Assembly (NCBI GenBank): GCA_027924585.1 | Contig: BSBM01000600.1 | Span: 15,621,001 to 15,685,000 of the forward strand | Direction: 5' to 3' | Source: Larix kaempferi | Taxonomy: Eukaryota; Streptophyta; Pinopsida; Pinales; Pinaceae | Length of the DNA: 64,000 nt | Part shown: positions 22,948 through 35,248 of the stretch, in pieces | Numbering within the stretch: the stretch's first letter is position 1 | How the letters are laid out: each line of letters begins with the position of its first letter | The notes under the pieces: model-generated | Database searches by the model: none | Seen by the model: the letters and a program-made list of their open reading frames with translations, nothing else | Told to the model about the DNA's origin: nothing | Translations under genes and position numbers: made by a program

Positions 22948-25900
22948 GTTAAGATTAGGTCATGAGAACCTCCCAAAAGGAGAGGCAGCTTTCAAGGCGC
23001 TCGAGAAAAAAAAATCAGAAGCAAAAACCTCAACCCAACCATCATGAAGAATCTGATGTAGAAGAAGCCAATTTTATTAAGAAACTTTAGAAAGGATCAG
23101 AGAAGTACAAAGGCAAGCTGCCTTTCAAATGTTTTAAGTGTGCCAAAGTTGGGCACTTTGCAGCCAAGTGTCCTTATCCCAAGGAAGACTCTGAAGATGA
23201 AGATGACAGAAATAAACAATACAAGAAAAAGGGACAATCCCACTATAAGAAAAAGAATTACAAAGGAAAAAATAATTTATACTCAAAAGAAGAGAACAAT
23301 AGTTCGTCTGAGTTTAGTGACAGTGATGATGAAGTCATTTTCCTAGGTATTGAAGAATCTAATGAGATAGAATAAATTGAACATAAGGAAGAGACAGAAG
23401 ATGAAGTAGAGGTTAATATGGAAGAAGAACTACTCAGTGCTTTGAATGAATTAAGAAGATACAAAAAATATATATAGACAGCTGAAAAGTTTTATAGTTG
23501 AACAAAAGGAAAAACATGAACAAAAAGAAAAAGAGATGGAAAAAATCATGAGCAACCTGAAAAACCAAATCCTAGATGCAAATAGGATGGAAGAAAGTCT
23601 AGAGAAGTCTCTTAGAGAGAAACAACTAACCTGTGAAAGAATGGAGGCAGAATTAGTTCACCTAAGAAAAGAGCTTGATGCAAAACTTATCCAAACAAGA
23701 TATGAAAATAGCTCTAAAGTCTTAGAAAAGATTATAACCACACAAAGGGATCCAAGTAACAAAAATGGAATATGTTATTCTCAAGAAGAAAACCAAGTTA
23801 ACTCAAAATATTATGCAGCTTCCCTCCTCAGTACATTCAAGAAGAAAGATGAAGAAAAGACAAGCAATGATCAGAACTCCAAAGGATTATTCCCACCCAT
23901 CAAGAAGGAATTCAAGACAACACCAAAGAAGGTTTATCAAAACAAGTATCCTCACATTTTCTTTGGTTATTGCTTTGCATACTCTAACTTTGGACACAAA
24001 GCTATGAATTGTAGAGCATATGGAAGGAAAAACTTGAGATTTAAGAACTATAACTTCAAAGACAACCAAACAATTGATCAAGTTAAGAGCATAAATTATA
24101 ACTCCTTTGCACCTCTACAAGAAAGGAACTTAGAATGATTCGAATGTCATAACTATGGACATAAAGAAAGTAATTGCATATTAATGGAAATCTCAGAAAA
24201 ACCAAAGTTCATTAAAGAGCAAAAGAAGCTTTGGAAAGAAAAAACATCAAAAGAGGAATGTCTTATTGCCTTGAAAGCCCAATATAAAGGAGATCTCTGG
24301 TATGTTGATAGTGTTTGTTCAAAACACCTTACAGGAGATAAGGACAAGTTTTTGAACTTAAAGAAACAAAAGGGTAAAGTTACATTAGGTGACAATGCAT
24401 CAGGTAATATTTTTGGGAAAGGCACTGTGAATTTGGGAAAAGACAAAGCCAAGAATTTGTAGCTTGTTGAAAATTTGAAACCTAGACTATTAAGTGTCAG
24501 CCAAACCTGTGATCAGGGACACATTTGCATCTTTGATTCCCATAAATGTGAGATTAGGAGAAAGGACCCGGGAAAATTGGTTGGTACTACTCCTAGAACT
24601 CCTGAGAATGTATACATACTAAATACAAAACTAAATGAGGAATGTCATATAAATTTAGTGGATGAAAGTTGGCTATGGCATAGGAGGTTGGGGCACATTA
24701 ACTTTGACAATTTAGTGAAAGTCAACAATCTTGGAGCAGTAAGAAACTTGCCAAAGATCACAAAACCTTCAAATCCTATATGTAGACATTGTCAACTAGG
24801 GAAGCAAACTAGAATAAGGTTCAAAACAAAAGAATACTCAACCTCAAAACCTTTAGAGTTGGTTCACACTAACCTCTATGGACCTACAAGGACCAAACGT
24901 TTGCAAGGAGAGTCCTACTTTATGTTGTTCATTGATGATTTTACTAGAATGGCTTGGGTATTTTTTCTCAAGGAAAAATCAGAAGCATTTAACAAGTTCA
25001 AATCTTTTAAAACTCTTGTTGATTTGAAATAGAGGCAAAAATCAAATGTCTTAGATCAAATAATGGTGGTGAGTTCACCTCAAAAGAGTTTGATCTCTTC
25101 TGTGAAACCCATGGAATTAAGAGACAATTCTCTGCTGCCAGAACACCTCAACAAAATGGGATTGCTGAGAGGAGGGATAGAACAGTCCAGGAGGCTGCAA
25201 GGACTATGCTCAATGAAGCAAGATTGTTTGATGGATATTGGAGGGACGCTGTAAGCACAACAGTACACATATTAAATAGAGGCCACCTTGGGATTAATAG
25301 TAATAAGACTCCTTATGAGCTATGTTTTGGGAGAGCTCCTTCGGTAAAATACTTCAAGGTATTTGGAAGTAAGTGTTACATCAAAAGGCTTGATGAGAAT
25401 CTCGAAAAATTTGATGCTAGATATTATGAAGGTATCTTTCTTGGATATGCTTCTACCAAGAAAGCATACAGATGCTACGATCTTAGATTACATATGATTA
25501 TTGAGAGTGCAGATGTTAAAGTGGATGATTTAAAAACAAAGAAGATCAAACATCAAGAGACCATAATTGACAATGAAGACAAAGATGATGATGAGTCAGT
25601 TGGTACTCAAGCAGATGAAGAAGAAAAGGAAGATATACAAGAAGATGAAATGGATACTAGAGAAGAAGAGGAAGATATACAAGAAGATGAAATGGATACC
25701 AGAGAAGAAGAGGAAGATATATAAGAAGATGAAATGGATACCAGAGAAGAAGAGGAAGATATTCGAGAAGAAGAGATAAAAGAAGAATCTTCAAGAAGGG
25801 ACACAAAGACACCCTCAAGAATAACTCAAAGGAATCATCCTGAAGACCTAATTATTGGAAATAAAAGCATTGGAGTGCAGACAAGAAGACAATTGTTGTA

Positions 25901-27461
25901 TCAAACATAAATAACACTCTTGTCACATATTGATCCCAACTCAATCAAAGAGGCATGCAAAGATGAGAATTGGGTCAATGCTATGAATGAAGAACTGGAC
26001 CAAATTGAAAAGAATCAAACTTGGGAACTGGTTCCAAGACCAAAAAATAAGAATGTCATTGGAACTAAATGGGTGTTTAAAAACAAAGTAAATGAAAATG
26101 GGCAAGTAATCAAGAACAAAGCCATATTGGTATGTAAAGGGTATGATTAGGTTGAAGGAGTATATTTTGAAGAAAATTTTGCACCTATGGCCAGATTAGA
26201 GGCAGTTAGGATGTTCTTAGCCTTCCCCAGCTACAAAAAATTGAAAGTATACCAAATGGATGTCAAGTCAGCATTTCTCAATGGAAACTTAGAAGAGGAA
26301 GTCTATATTGAGCAACCGGAAGGATTTCAATTAACTGATAAAGGAGATTATGTCTGTAAACTAAATAAATCACTCTATGGGCTAAAACAAGCACCCAGAG
26401 CATGGTATGCAAGGATAGATTCTTATTTACAAGTACAAGGCTTCAAAAGAGGATCAACATACAATAATCTTTATTGTAAAATTATTGGTGATATCATGGT
26501 TATTGTGGAACTATATGTTGATGATATTATATTTGGGAGTGATGATGAAAAAATGAGTAAGGACTTTGCTAGGAGGATGCAACAAGAATTTGAAATGTAT
26601 TTGCTTGGTAAACTGAATTTCTTTCTAGGATTTCAGATAGTACAGTCCAAAAGGGGAATCTTTATCCATCAGTACAAGTATGTTAAATATATGCTTAAGA
26701 AATTCCAGTTAGAGGATTACAAACCTGTTTGTACACCTATGACAGTAGGATGCAAACTAGGAAAGGAAGATGAGTCCAAGGCTGTAGATCCAAAAGATTA
26801 CAAATCAATGACTGGGAGTTTACTCTATGTAACAGCTTCCAGACCTGATGTCAAGCAAGTTGTTGGAATGGTGGCTAGATTCCAAGCTACACCAAAAGAG
26901 AGCCATGTTCATGCTGTGAAAATAATCTTTAGGTACTTAAAAGGAACCATAGATCTTTGATTTTGGTACCCTTGCAATAATTCATTCTCTTTAAAAGCCT
27001 ATTCAGATGCAGATTTGGCAGGTTGTGTAGATGACATAAAAGTACAAGTGGAGGATCATTCTTCTTGGGAGAATCATTGGTAGCTTGGACAAGTAAGAAA
27101 CATACCTCAATTTCCCTGTCTACCACTGAAGCTGAGTATATTGCAGCAGCAGAATGTTGCACACAAGTGGAATGGATGAAACAAACCTTACAAGACATCA
27201 AAGTAGTATTTGAAGAACCCACTATTATCTACTGTGATAATACAAGTGCTATAAGTCTCTCCAAGAACCCTATCCAACACTCCAAAGAAAAACACATTCC
27301 AATAAAATACCACTATCTAAGAGATCAGGCTGCGAATAAGAACATTAAATTGGAATATGTCCCAACACAAGAATAGGTTGCAGACATTTTCACTAAACCC
27401 TTAAGCAGAGATGTATTTGAATATATCAGGAAAATATTAGGAGTAGTCTCTCTTCCAATCT
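22948..27461 (+). pseudogene. Element B Gag C-terminus and Pol, degraded
   Basis: Frameshifts and stops break the frame throughout. In order: zinc knuckle (23130); lysine/glutamate-rich coiled-coil segment (23536-23720); two further CCHC-like fingers (CFAYSNFGHKAMNC near 23970 and CHNYGHKESNC near 24145); protease with DSVCSKHLTG near 24306, where the catalytic DSG/DTG glycine is valine; GAG-pre-integrase WHRRLGHINFDNL; integrase core; acidic spacer with 42-bp repeats; RT with YVDDIIFGSD near 26515; RNase H (TEAEYIAAAECC, VADIFTKPLS) ending about 27461. It cannot encode a working enzyme set. Confidence 0.9.
25626..25765 (+). repeat. 42-bp coding tandem repeat (acidic)
   Basis: About 3.3 copies of a unit encoding EEDIQEDEMDTREE lie between integrase and RT. 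In the third copy CAA has become TAA, stopping the frame. Confidence 0.85.
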
Positions 27462-27519
27462 AATCTCTTAAGAAAAAAATGCATCAGTTGGCATCAATTC
27501 CGGGGGAGACAGTTATCAA

Positions 27520-27607
27520 AGTCAGGGGGAGTCATTCAACCCTTTTCCCTTGATGTCAAAGGGGGAGAAATGAAAATATTATTGCCATCAATGCCAAAGG
27601 GGGAGAT
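27520..27607 (+). other. Purine tracts before the 3' LTR of B
   Basis: Repeated GGGGGAG tracts (CAGGGGGAGTC, AAGGGGGAGAAATG, AAGGGGGAGATTG) end directly at the LTR start. The last is the likely PPT; the multiplicity is a habit of SIRE/Maximus-type copia elements. Confidence 0.75.
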
Positions 27608-27867
27608 TGTTGGCAATATGGCAATATAGGTTGGCATTGATGGCAAATAGATGAGAGACATTACCTATGATGACATGTATGTCTATGTTGACAGAGCCAT
27701 GGATGAGGTAGTGTGATGACAAAGCAGATGGTTGGCATTGACAGAAAAGCAATATGCATTGGGCATGTAAGATGACATGAGCAGTGATGGTTATGAGGCA
27801 CTCTGTTATTACATGGCCTGTAATGATGATAATGGCTTCAAATTCTATGAAAACATGATGATAGTGT

Positions 27868-28189
27868 CTTCAGCTTCTATGAAAACAATCGACCCTACCA
27901 GGGGTTTGAACAAGCACTTGAGCGCTATAAGGAGATTGTTCCACATCTAAAAATGGTTGGTCCAACATCTTTTGATCTAGTCGTTGAGGCTTCAATGGGA
28001 ATTGTGGAAGCTAGTGGTGGTCAGTTTCATGTTCTTGTTATTATTGCAGATGGACAGGTAACCAGGCGTAGTGATACAAGCGTTGAGAAATTAATCCCAA
28101 AAGAGCAAAAGACAGTCAATGCAGTTGCTACACTTATGGAGATCCTAACTCAGTATAAAGCAACAATGGAATTCAATATTTTGGGTTGA
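27868..28189 (+). pseudogene. Captured RGLG-type copine/E3 ligase fragment (3' LTR copy)
   Basis: This is the better preserved copy, with one frame from SFYENNRPYQGFEQALERY through VVEASMGIVEASGGQF, VLVIIADGQVTR, PKEQKTVNAVAT and LTQYKATMEFNILG to a stop. In RGLG proteins the segments around PQEQKT and QYKAT are separated by most of the second half of the vWA/copine domain; here they are adjacent. No RING finger is encoded. Confidence 0.85.
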
Positions 28190-28556
28190 CGTGTAGGAAG
28201 TGTTCCAAGGTGATTGATTTGTCAATTGGGAGCCCGATCACCATGGTTGGGCCGCCTAAATCAAGTTTGAGCTCAGGTATAATGAATTGGACAGAGCCAG
28301 GGCCATCTATGAGAGGTATGTGCAATGCAACCCTATTGTCAAGTCTTGGATTCATTATGCCAAGTTTGAGATGAAGAATGGGGAGGTTTCAAAGGCTCGG
28401 TGGTGTTATGAGAGGGCGTTCGAACAACTCGGGGAGGATGGGCAGACCAAGGAGATATTTGTTGCCTTTGTCGAGTTCGAGGAGTGCTGTAAAGAGATGG
28501 AAATATCAAAGGTGTCACTCATAGAATGTTCTCCAGAGGTATTTCCTTTAAATTGA
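28190..28556 (+). pseudogene. Captured Crooked-neck-like (HAT repeat) fragment (3' LTR copy)
   Basis: Homologous to 20799-21165: RARAIYERYVQCNP, SWIHYAKFEMKNGEV, CYERAFEQLGEDGQ, FVAFVEFEECCKEM, then a diverged tail and stop. A single-base difference in the first repeat (GCCGCC TAAATC for GTCGCC TTCATC) introduces a stop near 28257 in this copy. Confidence 0.85.
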
Positions 28557-29701
28557 TGCTCCAGAGTGTTATTTCAGAAGGCGGGTGAAATCAGAAGAAT
28601 TGCAGGAAGGAGACTCAGGAACCGTCGGATCAAATAATCAACGGTGGAGATTGATTCGACGATTGGGTTTTATCCCACATTGCAGCACGTTTAAGTTTTT
28701 ATGTGTTTATATGCATCAACCTTACTATTGCTATTCGACGCGTAGTGCAAGGGTATGGTGGGGGATCTAGATGCTTGGACTCTACGAGTAGTCACCATCC
28801 TGGAACCCGGGACGACCTGTCAGGCCCCCTACCTTTTGGAAAAAATGGCAAAGCAGTTGAATAATATAACGGTTGGCAGAACCAATGGTGAGGTTACTAC
28901 TCTTATCAGAGTTTTTGGCATAATGCCAGTTCTGTAGGATCACCAAAGTTAGTAAAACCCCTGCAAAAATAAAGACAATTACTTTGCATGAAGACATGGT
29001 TAAAATGAATCATTCACGATGGAACAAAATTAAAAATGACAAATTTGTTATGTTTTTATGATTTTTTTTTGATTTTTTTATGAAGAGGTGTGATTCACGA
29101 TGGAACAAAATAAAAAAAATGACAAATTTGTTATGTCTTTATAATTTATTTTTTATGAAGATGTGTGATGGTTATGAAGAGTTATATTGAAGATTTTTAA
29201 GAACTATAAGTATGCTGAGATGTGAAGAAGAAAAAGTGTGTCTGTCGAAGATTTATTGAATACCAAGAACAGAAGAAGACAAAACAACAGTTATGAAGTC
29301 CAGTGTCTGATATAGAAGACCTCTATAGGACTGCATATCTCATTTCCAGATGTATGAATGAGGGTGGCTGGGAGGAGCTAGGGAAGGTTGGTTCCTGCAG
29401 GGGAGTAGGTGCTTCCTTGTCAGTTGTAACTGACTAAATAGGGGTGTGGGTGCATCCTAATCAGTGGGTGTTGATTCAAAGAGGAAGAAAACATCTTCCT
29501 TCTATTGTAAATTGTAAAACAAATTTTGCAGTTAATAGAAAAGTGTTGGTGGTTTTCCCAACCGAGTTCCACAATAAATCATTGAGTCCAAATTTGTTGT
29601 TATATTTGCAAACTATAATTAACTAAGTAAAAGAAATTGATATAAAGTTGTGTCACTAATTCACCCCCCCTCTTAGTGACAGGACCTGATCCATCATCCT
29701 G

Positions 29702-29845
29702 TGCAGAACTCGTGAGTGCTTCGGCATAACCGCGACTTCAGTGTGCAGAAACCCATGAGTATCAAATCTAACCATGACATTGTCGTGCAGAGACCCGCAA
29801 GTATTCGCGAGTTTACTGTGGCAGACCCGCGAGTGATTTTTCTTG
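29702..29845 (+). repeat. Degenerate ACCCGCGAGT repeats, element A leader (right part)
   Basis: The array of 20060-20214 continues after element B, with GAACTCGTGAGTGCT, GAAACCCATGAGTAT, AGACCCGCAAGTATT and AGACCCGCGAGTGAT. It ends about 160 bases before the gag start of A. Confidence 0.65.
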
Positions 29846-30003
29846 GCACTTTTTTTGAAGGGGCCATAAGTAAAGTTTCTGGTTTTTTTTACTGTTTTCC
29901 TTCAGATAAGAACGGTAAAGTGCATCAGTTTTCTGTTATTCACTTTTTTCTCTTGTCATTTCTAGCATTTGGGTTTAATTTTCTTGTCAATATTTCTATC
30001 ATT

Positions 30004-33000
30004 ATGACTTCAGAAGTAGCTTTTGTTCCTGAACTTGTTGTTCCTAACTATCTTGCATGGAAAAGGAAAATGATTGATGTTCTCAGGAGTAAGAATCTAT
30101 GGAGGATTGTTAATGGTGAACACAAGAAACATGTTGATGCTAAAGATGTGGCTATATGGGAAGATACATGTGATCAAGCAAGAGGGCTCATTGGTCAAAC
30201 GGTTTCAGATAGTCTTCAGGTAAGTATTGAGGCAGAAGACAGCCTGGTTGAGGTATGTAAAATTCTTGCTTGTTTATTTAATAAATCTGATGATGTTTCT
30301 ACTTATTACCTTGAAAAGAAGATTTTTGAGCTAGATCCTACTAATTTTGAAAGAGTAGAATTATATCTTGTTGAAGTGAAAACTTTAAAATGAAAAATTA
30401 AATATTTGTGGTACAAATTGCAAGAAGACATACATTGCTCTTATAATTCTTGTACAACAAAAATTGTCATCTTGTTTTTACATGTTCATCCAAACTAGGA
30501 ATAGGGCTCTTGAATTGTCTCAAAATACCATGAAACCTACTTTTGATGATTTTTGTAAAGGGTTAATAAATGAGCAAGAAAGGTTGATTGTTGCAGGACG
30601 AGTCTCACCTAATAAGGCTCTTATGACACATAATAAGAATCCTAAGAAAAGTTTTAATAATGCTAAAGGTTCTAGTTCACACACTTCACATCATACTAAT
30701 AAATTTGGTCATGCTTCTAATGCACATCATGAAAATAGTAAGAAGAATGTGTATGATCCTTGTAAGCATTGTGGTAAAACTAACCATCCCGAAAATAATT
30801 GCTTTAAAGCAAAACGTTTAATGTCTAAGGCTAAAAAGAAAGGTTCTGAAGAATCACAAGTAGCTTTATGTGCATCTGTTGTTTCGTCTAGTACACATGA
30901 CCGGTAATGCTTCTTTATTTACATATTATGACAATAAAAAGTACACATCTCATAAATTATATATAGGTGATGGTAAACAACTTTTCGTAATTGGTTTTGG
31001 TAATGTTAATGTTGCTAATGGTCATTTGGAAGATGTTTTTCATGTTGAGCACATGCCCATCAACTTACTTTCTATTTATCATGCATGTCAAAAAGGATAT
31101 AAATTTGAAGCTTGGCCTGGTAAATATGTTCTTAAAGATATCAATCATAATTTTAAAGTAGTTTCTTATGATCCTGTTGATAATACTGTTGGTTTTAGTT
31201 CAACTAAAAGACAACCATTTTATTCTTATGTTGCTCATGCTGATGAATTAAGTAAATTATGGCATGAAAGATTGGGTCATTTGAATTATGGTAAAATGCA
31301 AATGTTAACTAAAATGGTACATGACTTGCCTAATATTTCGTCTACTAATGGTGTTTGTGAAGGTTGTGTACTTGGTAAACATCATAGAAAAATGTTTGAT
31401 AAAGGTAAAGCTTGGCGTGCTAAATAACCTTTGCAATCAATTCATAGTGACATTTGTGGTCCTCTTGAAGATCTTTTTATATCTCATGCAATCTATTTTA
31501 TTACTTTTATTGATGACTTTAGTAGAAAATCATGGGTTTATTTTTTGAAAAATCAAAGTGACACTAAGTTTCAAGCATTTAAATCCTTGGTTGAGAATGA
31601 TTCTGGTAAAAGAATTAAGACTTTGAGAACTAATAATGGGGGGGAATTTGTTAAGAAAGAATTTGAAGTTTTTTTTATCTAAAAATGGAATTCAACATCA
31701 AAAGATTGTTCCTTACACACCTCAACAAAATGGTGTTGTTGAAAGGAAAAACAGAACTTTAGTTGAAATGGCTAGATGTATGCTTTATTCTAAATGATTA
31801 CACAAGAAATTTTGGGCTGAAGCCATAAGTTGTGCTAACTTTATTTTAAATAGAGTTCCTACAAAACTTGTTAAGCATGTTACCCCTGAGGAAAAATGGA
31901 ATTGTAGAAAACCATATATTAGTAACTTCAAGGTGTTTGGTTGTGAATGTTGGGCTCATATTCCTGATGAAAAACATAAAAAGTTAGAACTCAAGTCTCA
32001 TAAGTGTATATTCATTGGTTATGTTGAGGATTCCAAGGCTTACATGTTATTTTATCCTTCTAATCAGAGTGTCATCATCCGAAGAGATGTTAAATTTACT
32101 GAAGTCCCTCCACCACCTGAATCTGTAGAACCTCATGTTACCCTGAATATTCCATTGTCTCTTGTTACTCCTATATTTGTTATTCCTTCCTCGAGTACTG
32201 TGCTTGTTGTTGATATTAGTTCACCCTCTTCTTCTAGTGTTCCGCCTGAATGTCTTGAAGCTCCTGAAGTGATTTCTGTTCTTTCAAACCTTCCTGTTCG
32301 GGCCCAAAAAACTCTTGAATCTGCAGGTAGTGAGATTGGTAATCCTTTTGATACTTGTAGAACTAGATCTAACTTTGCTCTTATGACCAAATTTTTGGCC
32401 TCAGACGATCCTACTTCTTATGCTCAAGCTAAGGGTAAACCTCATTGGGAACAAGCTATGTCTGTTGAGTATGATTCTCTTATGAAGAACAAGACTTGGT
32501 CTCTTGTTCCTCTTCCTTCGAGAAAGAATTTAGTTGGTTGTAAATGGGTTTATAAAACTAAGTTTACTGCAGAAGGACAGATTGAAAAATATAAAGCTAG
32601 ATTAGTTGCAAAAGGTTTTAATCAACTTGAAGGTATTGATTATAATGAAACTTTTGCTCATGTTGCTGAAATGAATACAATAAGAACCACCTTATCTCTT
32701 GTTGCATCTTATAAATGGGAAATACGTCAAATGGATGTTAAAAGTGTTTTTTTAAATGGTAATCTTAATGAAAACATTTATATGCAACAACCTTCTAGTT
32801 TTATTAATGTTGAATCATCAAGTTTTGTATGCAAATTATACAAGTCTTTATATGGTCTCAAACAAGCACCTAGGGCTTGATATGATAAAATTGATACATA
32901 TTTCTTGAATAATGGTTTTAAGCATTGTATATCTAATCCAAATCTGTATGTTAAGAACTTTGGTGATCATATCCTCATTATTGTGTTATATGTGGATGAT

Positions 33001-33939
33001 CTTATCATCACTAGAAGGAAACTTGTTTTAATTCAAAGTATGAAAAGTGAACTTCGAAAGCAGTTTGAAATGACTGATCTCGGTATATTGCACTATTTCT
33101 TGGGTCTTCAAATCTGGCATATGGTAGATGGTATTTTTCTCTCTCAGTCGAAGTATGCTACAGAATTATTGGCTCATTTCCATATGAGTGATTGTCAACC
33201 TGCTCCTACGCCATTTCAGTCCGATGTAAAGTTAACTGTTGAGTGTACTGCTCCTCTTGTTGATGCTACTCTTTATCGTCAGCTCGTGGGAAGTTTGATA
33301 TATTTAACTCACAGCAGACCATATCTCTCTTTTGTCGTCAGTATGGTTTCTCGATTCATGCAACAACCTCATGAAAGTCATTAGCAAGCAGCCAAGAGAA
33401 TTATGAGATATTTACAGGGGACATTGTACTATGGTGTCTTTTATTCGAGCAGTGCTACAGTTTCACTTTCTGTATATACAAATTTTGAATGGGCAGGTGA
33501 CATTTCTGATCGACGGTCAACTACTGGTTATATATTTCAACTTAGTTCAGGTCTGATTTCTTGGTCCAGTAAGAAGGTGAAGACTCTTTCTTTATCTTCA
33601 TGTGAAGCAGAGTATAGAGCAGCCAAAGAAGCAGTTTGGTTACGACATGTTCTCACTGATCTTGGTTTGGTTCTGAAATCGTCCACTGTGTTGAAATGTG
33701 ATAATCAGGGTGCAATTTAGCTTGCTTATAATCTGGTATATCTCTCAAAGACAAAGCATCTCGACCTTGATGCTCATTACATTCAAGGTCTCGTCGCGGA
33801 TGGTATTCTTTCTCTTGAGTATTGTCCTATCGAGCAACAGGTAGCCGATACCTTCACCAAATCCTTAACATCAACAAAGTATGTGCATCTTCGTTCCTTA
33901 CTTGGGATGAGGGAAGTTGTCATCAAGGGGGAGCAGTAA
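30004..33939 (+). pseudogene. Element A copia Gag-Pol, degraded
   Basis: The start is the ATG of MTSEVAFVPELVVPNY. Gag UBN2-like domain (YLAWKRKMIDVLRS), stop at about 30391, then zinc knuckle CKHCGKTNHPENNC near 30760. The protease motif is largely lost. GAG-pre-integrase LWHERLGHLNYGKM (31258), integrase FIDDFSRKSWVYFL, a frameshift near 31680, then RT with MDVKSVFLNGNLNE and YVDDLIIT (about 32990). A TGA replaces the Trp of RAWYDK at about 32878. RNase H (SSCEAEYRAAKEA) ends with a stop at 33937. At least five inactivating stops or shifts are present. Confidence 0.9.
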
Positions 33940-33990
33940 TGACTCCTTCCTTCCTTAGTGTTAGTTAGGGATTTTCTCCCAGCCATTATT

Positions 33991-33999
33991 AAGGGGGAG
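33991..33999 (+). other. Polypurine tract of element A
   Basis: AAGGGGGAG lies directly before the 3' LTR start at 34000. Confidence 0.9.
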
Positions 34000-34525
34000 T
34001 GTTGGAATATATTATATTCCTTGGAAGGTAATAATGTCTTTGTATTATGTCGGAAGTTATCCACAATCTCATGTAAAAGAGTAATACATTATATCCCATG
34101 TTCATTATGGTAAAGTATACTCTTGATATCCATTGTTATATAAAGAGATGTTATTATGGAGAATTATATTATCCCACATGCTATATGTGAGAGTAATTCC
34201 TCCACATCTCTTGGTATATAATAGGGTAAATGAAGTCACATCACAGATACAATGAACATTCCATCATATTGTTACAACACATTGTGTTGTGCTCACAAGC
34301 TCTCTGCTATATTGTATTGGGGTTATTTGTAGTTGCTCTCTTGTAAGATTGAAGGAGGTTTTTGGAGATAATAGAAGACAACCTTCCCGTGGACGTAGCC
34401 CAATTGGGTGAACCACGTATATTTGGTGTATTCTTTTCCTTGTTCTCTTTTAGTTCTTATTTATGTTGATATGTTATTGATTACTAAGTAGGTAAGCTAG
34501 TTTAGCTAGATCTACAACTCTGACA
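34000..34525 (+). mobile_element. 3' LTR of element A
   Basis: A 526-bp LTR from TGTTGGAATATATTATATTCC (with an internal palindrome) to CTACAACTCTGACA. TATATAAAG at 34137-34145 is the likely TATA box, and the copia-type GTGAACCACGTA segment lies in U5. It is the canonical form against which the hybrid 5' LTR is judged. Confidence 0.92.
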
Positions 34526-34530
34526 TTATC

Positions 34531-35243
34531 CTTGTGTGGAATGGATGTTATCTCATGATGATGCAAAGAAATATGGATGCTGTAAAAATCAGAATTTTTG
34601 TCATACCTTGGTGTCACATCTTCACTCAAGGCTGCAATATGTGCTTCCCTTTTATCCAAACTTTCGTATGGATAAAAAGAGTTTTTGAACATGGCTTCGT
34701 TTGCTTTAGGACTCCCACATGATGGTTGATTTTTACTATCCTCATGTACATTTGAAGGCTGAACAATGACAGTGAAGTCACCACCTTTTGAACTAGATTC
34801 ATCACATGAACTTTTGAGTGCTCCTTTTCTAGAGAAGCCAAATATATTCTTGATAAGTCTTGATGCAGAGCATTTCGGTAATAAGGCTCGACACTGCTGC
34901 AAGTTATGCTTTATCTCTTGACATGTCTTGTTCGGCTTCTCATGGACCTCCCTCATCTTCTCCCATCAAACTTCTTATCCTCTTTGGTCAAGGCATGAAG
35001 GGTAGTGGGTAACGATATGCCATCTACATGTCTCACCATTGAAGAATTTTCACCTTCAACATTGTATATGATATCACATAAATAATCCTCCAACTCATGT
35101 CGAACATGCAATTATCCATCTATCCTTACAAATCATTCATTGTAGTCCACTAATGAAATGAAACCATATTCATAGAATGGTTCTTCCCATGTTAATCTCT
35201 CCTCAAGCTCCCAAGAATCCAGTTCTAACCTCACGTCTGCAAC
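34531..35243 (-). pseudogene. Element G coding relic, middle part
   Basis: The minus-strand ORF 34474-34956 includes CSASRLIKNIFGFSRKG and FYSIHISLHHHEITSIP and runs into sequence at 16689 when element A is removed. A further frame (35133-35243) reads RLELDSWELEERLTWEEP. It is rich in charged residues, with no recognised domain. Element F separates this from the start of the ORF. Confidence 0.5.
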
Positions 35244-35248
35244 CCTTC

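Larger units (their letters stand above)
20220..29696 (+). mobile_element. Ty1/copia element B carrying host gene fragments in its LTRs
   Basis: LTRs 20220-22298 and 27608-29696 start TGTTG(C/G)CAATATGG and end GACCTGATCCATCA. The TSD is TCATG (20215-20219) against TCCTG (29697-29701), one mismatch. It has a PBS, degraded copia gag-pol, and several purine tracts (AAGGGGGAG) ahead of the 3' LTR, a layout typical of the SIRE/Maximus lineage. It sits in the leader of element A. The first 120 bases of the LTRs differ at 4 positions by eye. Confidence 0.92.
27608..29696 (+). mobile_element. 3' LTR of element B
   Basis: A 2,089-bp LTR, collinear with 20220-22298 including both gene fragments and the 73-bp tandem pair. 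It has fewer inactivating changes in the RGLG fragment than the 5' copy. Confidence 0.9.
16695..34525 (+). mobile_element. Ty1/copia element A, with element B nested inside
   Basis: LTR starts TGTTGGAATATATTAT at 16695 and 34000, LTR ends ACTCTGACA at 19680 and 34525. A perfect 5-bp TSD, TTATC, lies at 16690-16694 and 34526-34530. PBS, leader, gag-pol and PPT are in the expected order on the plus strand. It interrupts the coding relic of element G, and element B (20220-29696) sits in its leader. In the first 243 bases the two LTRs differ at 6 positions by eye. Confidence 0.92.

Noticed and set aside
25567-25779. Met/Lys-rich ORF in the acidic repeat of B
   Set aside because: Alternate-frame translation of the 42-bp coding repeat.
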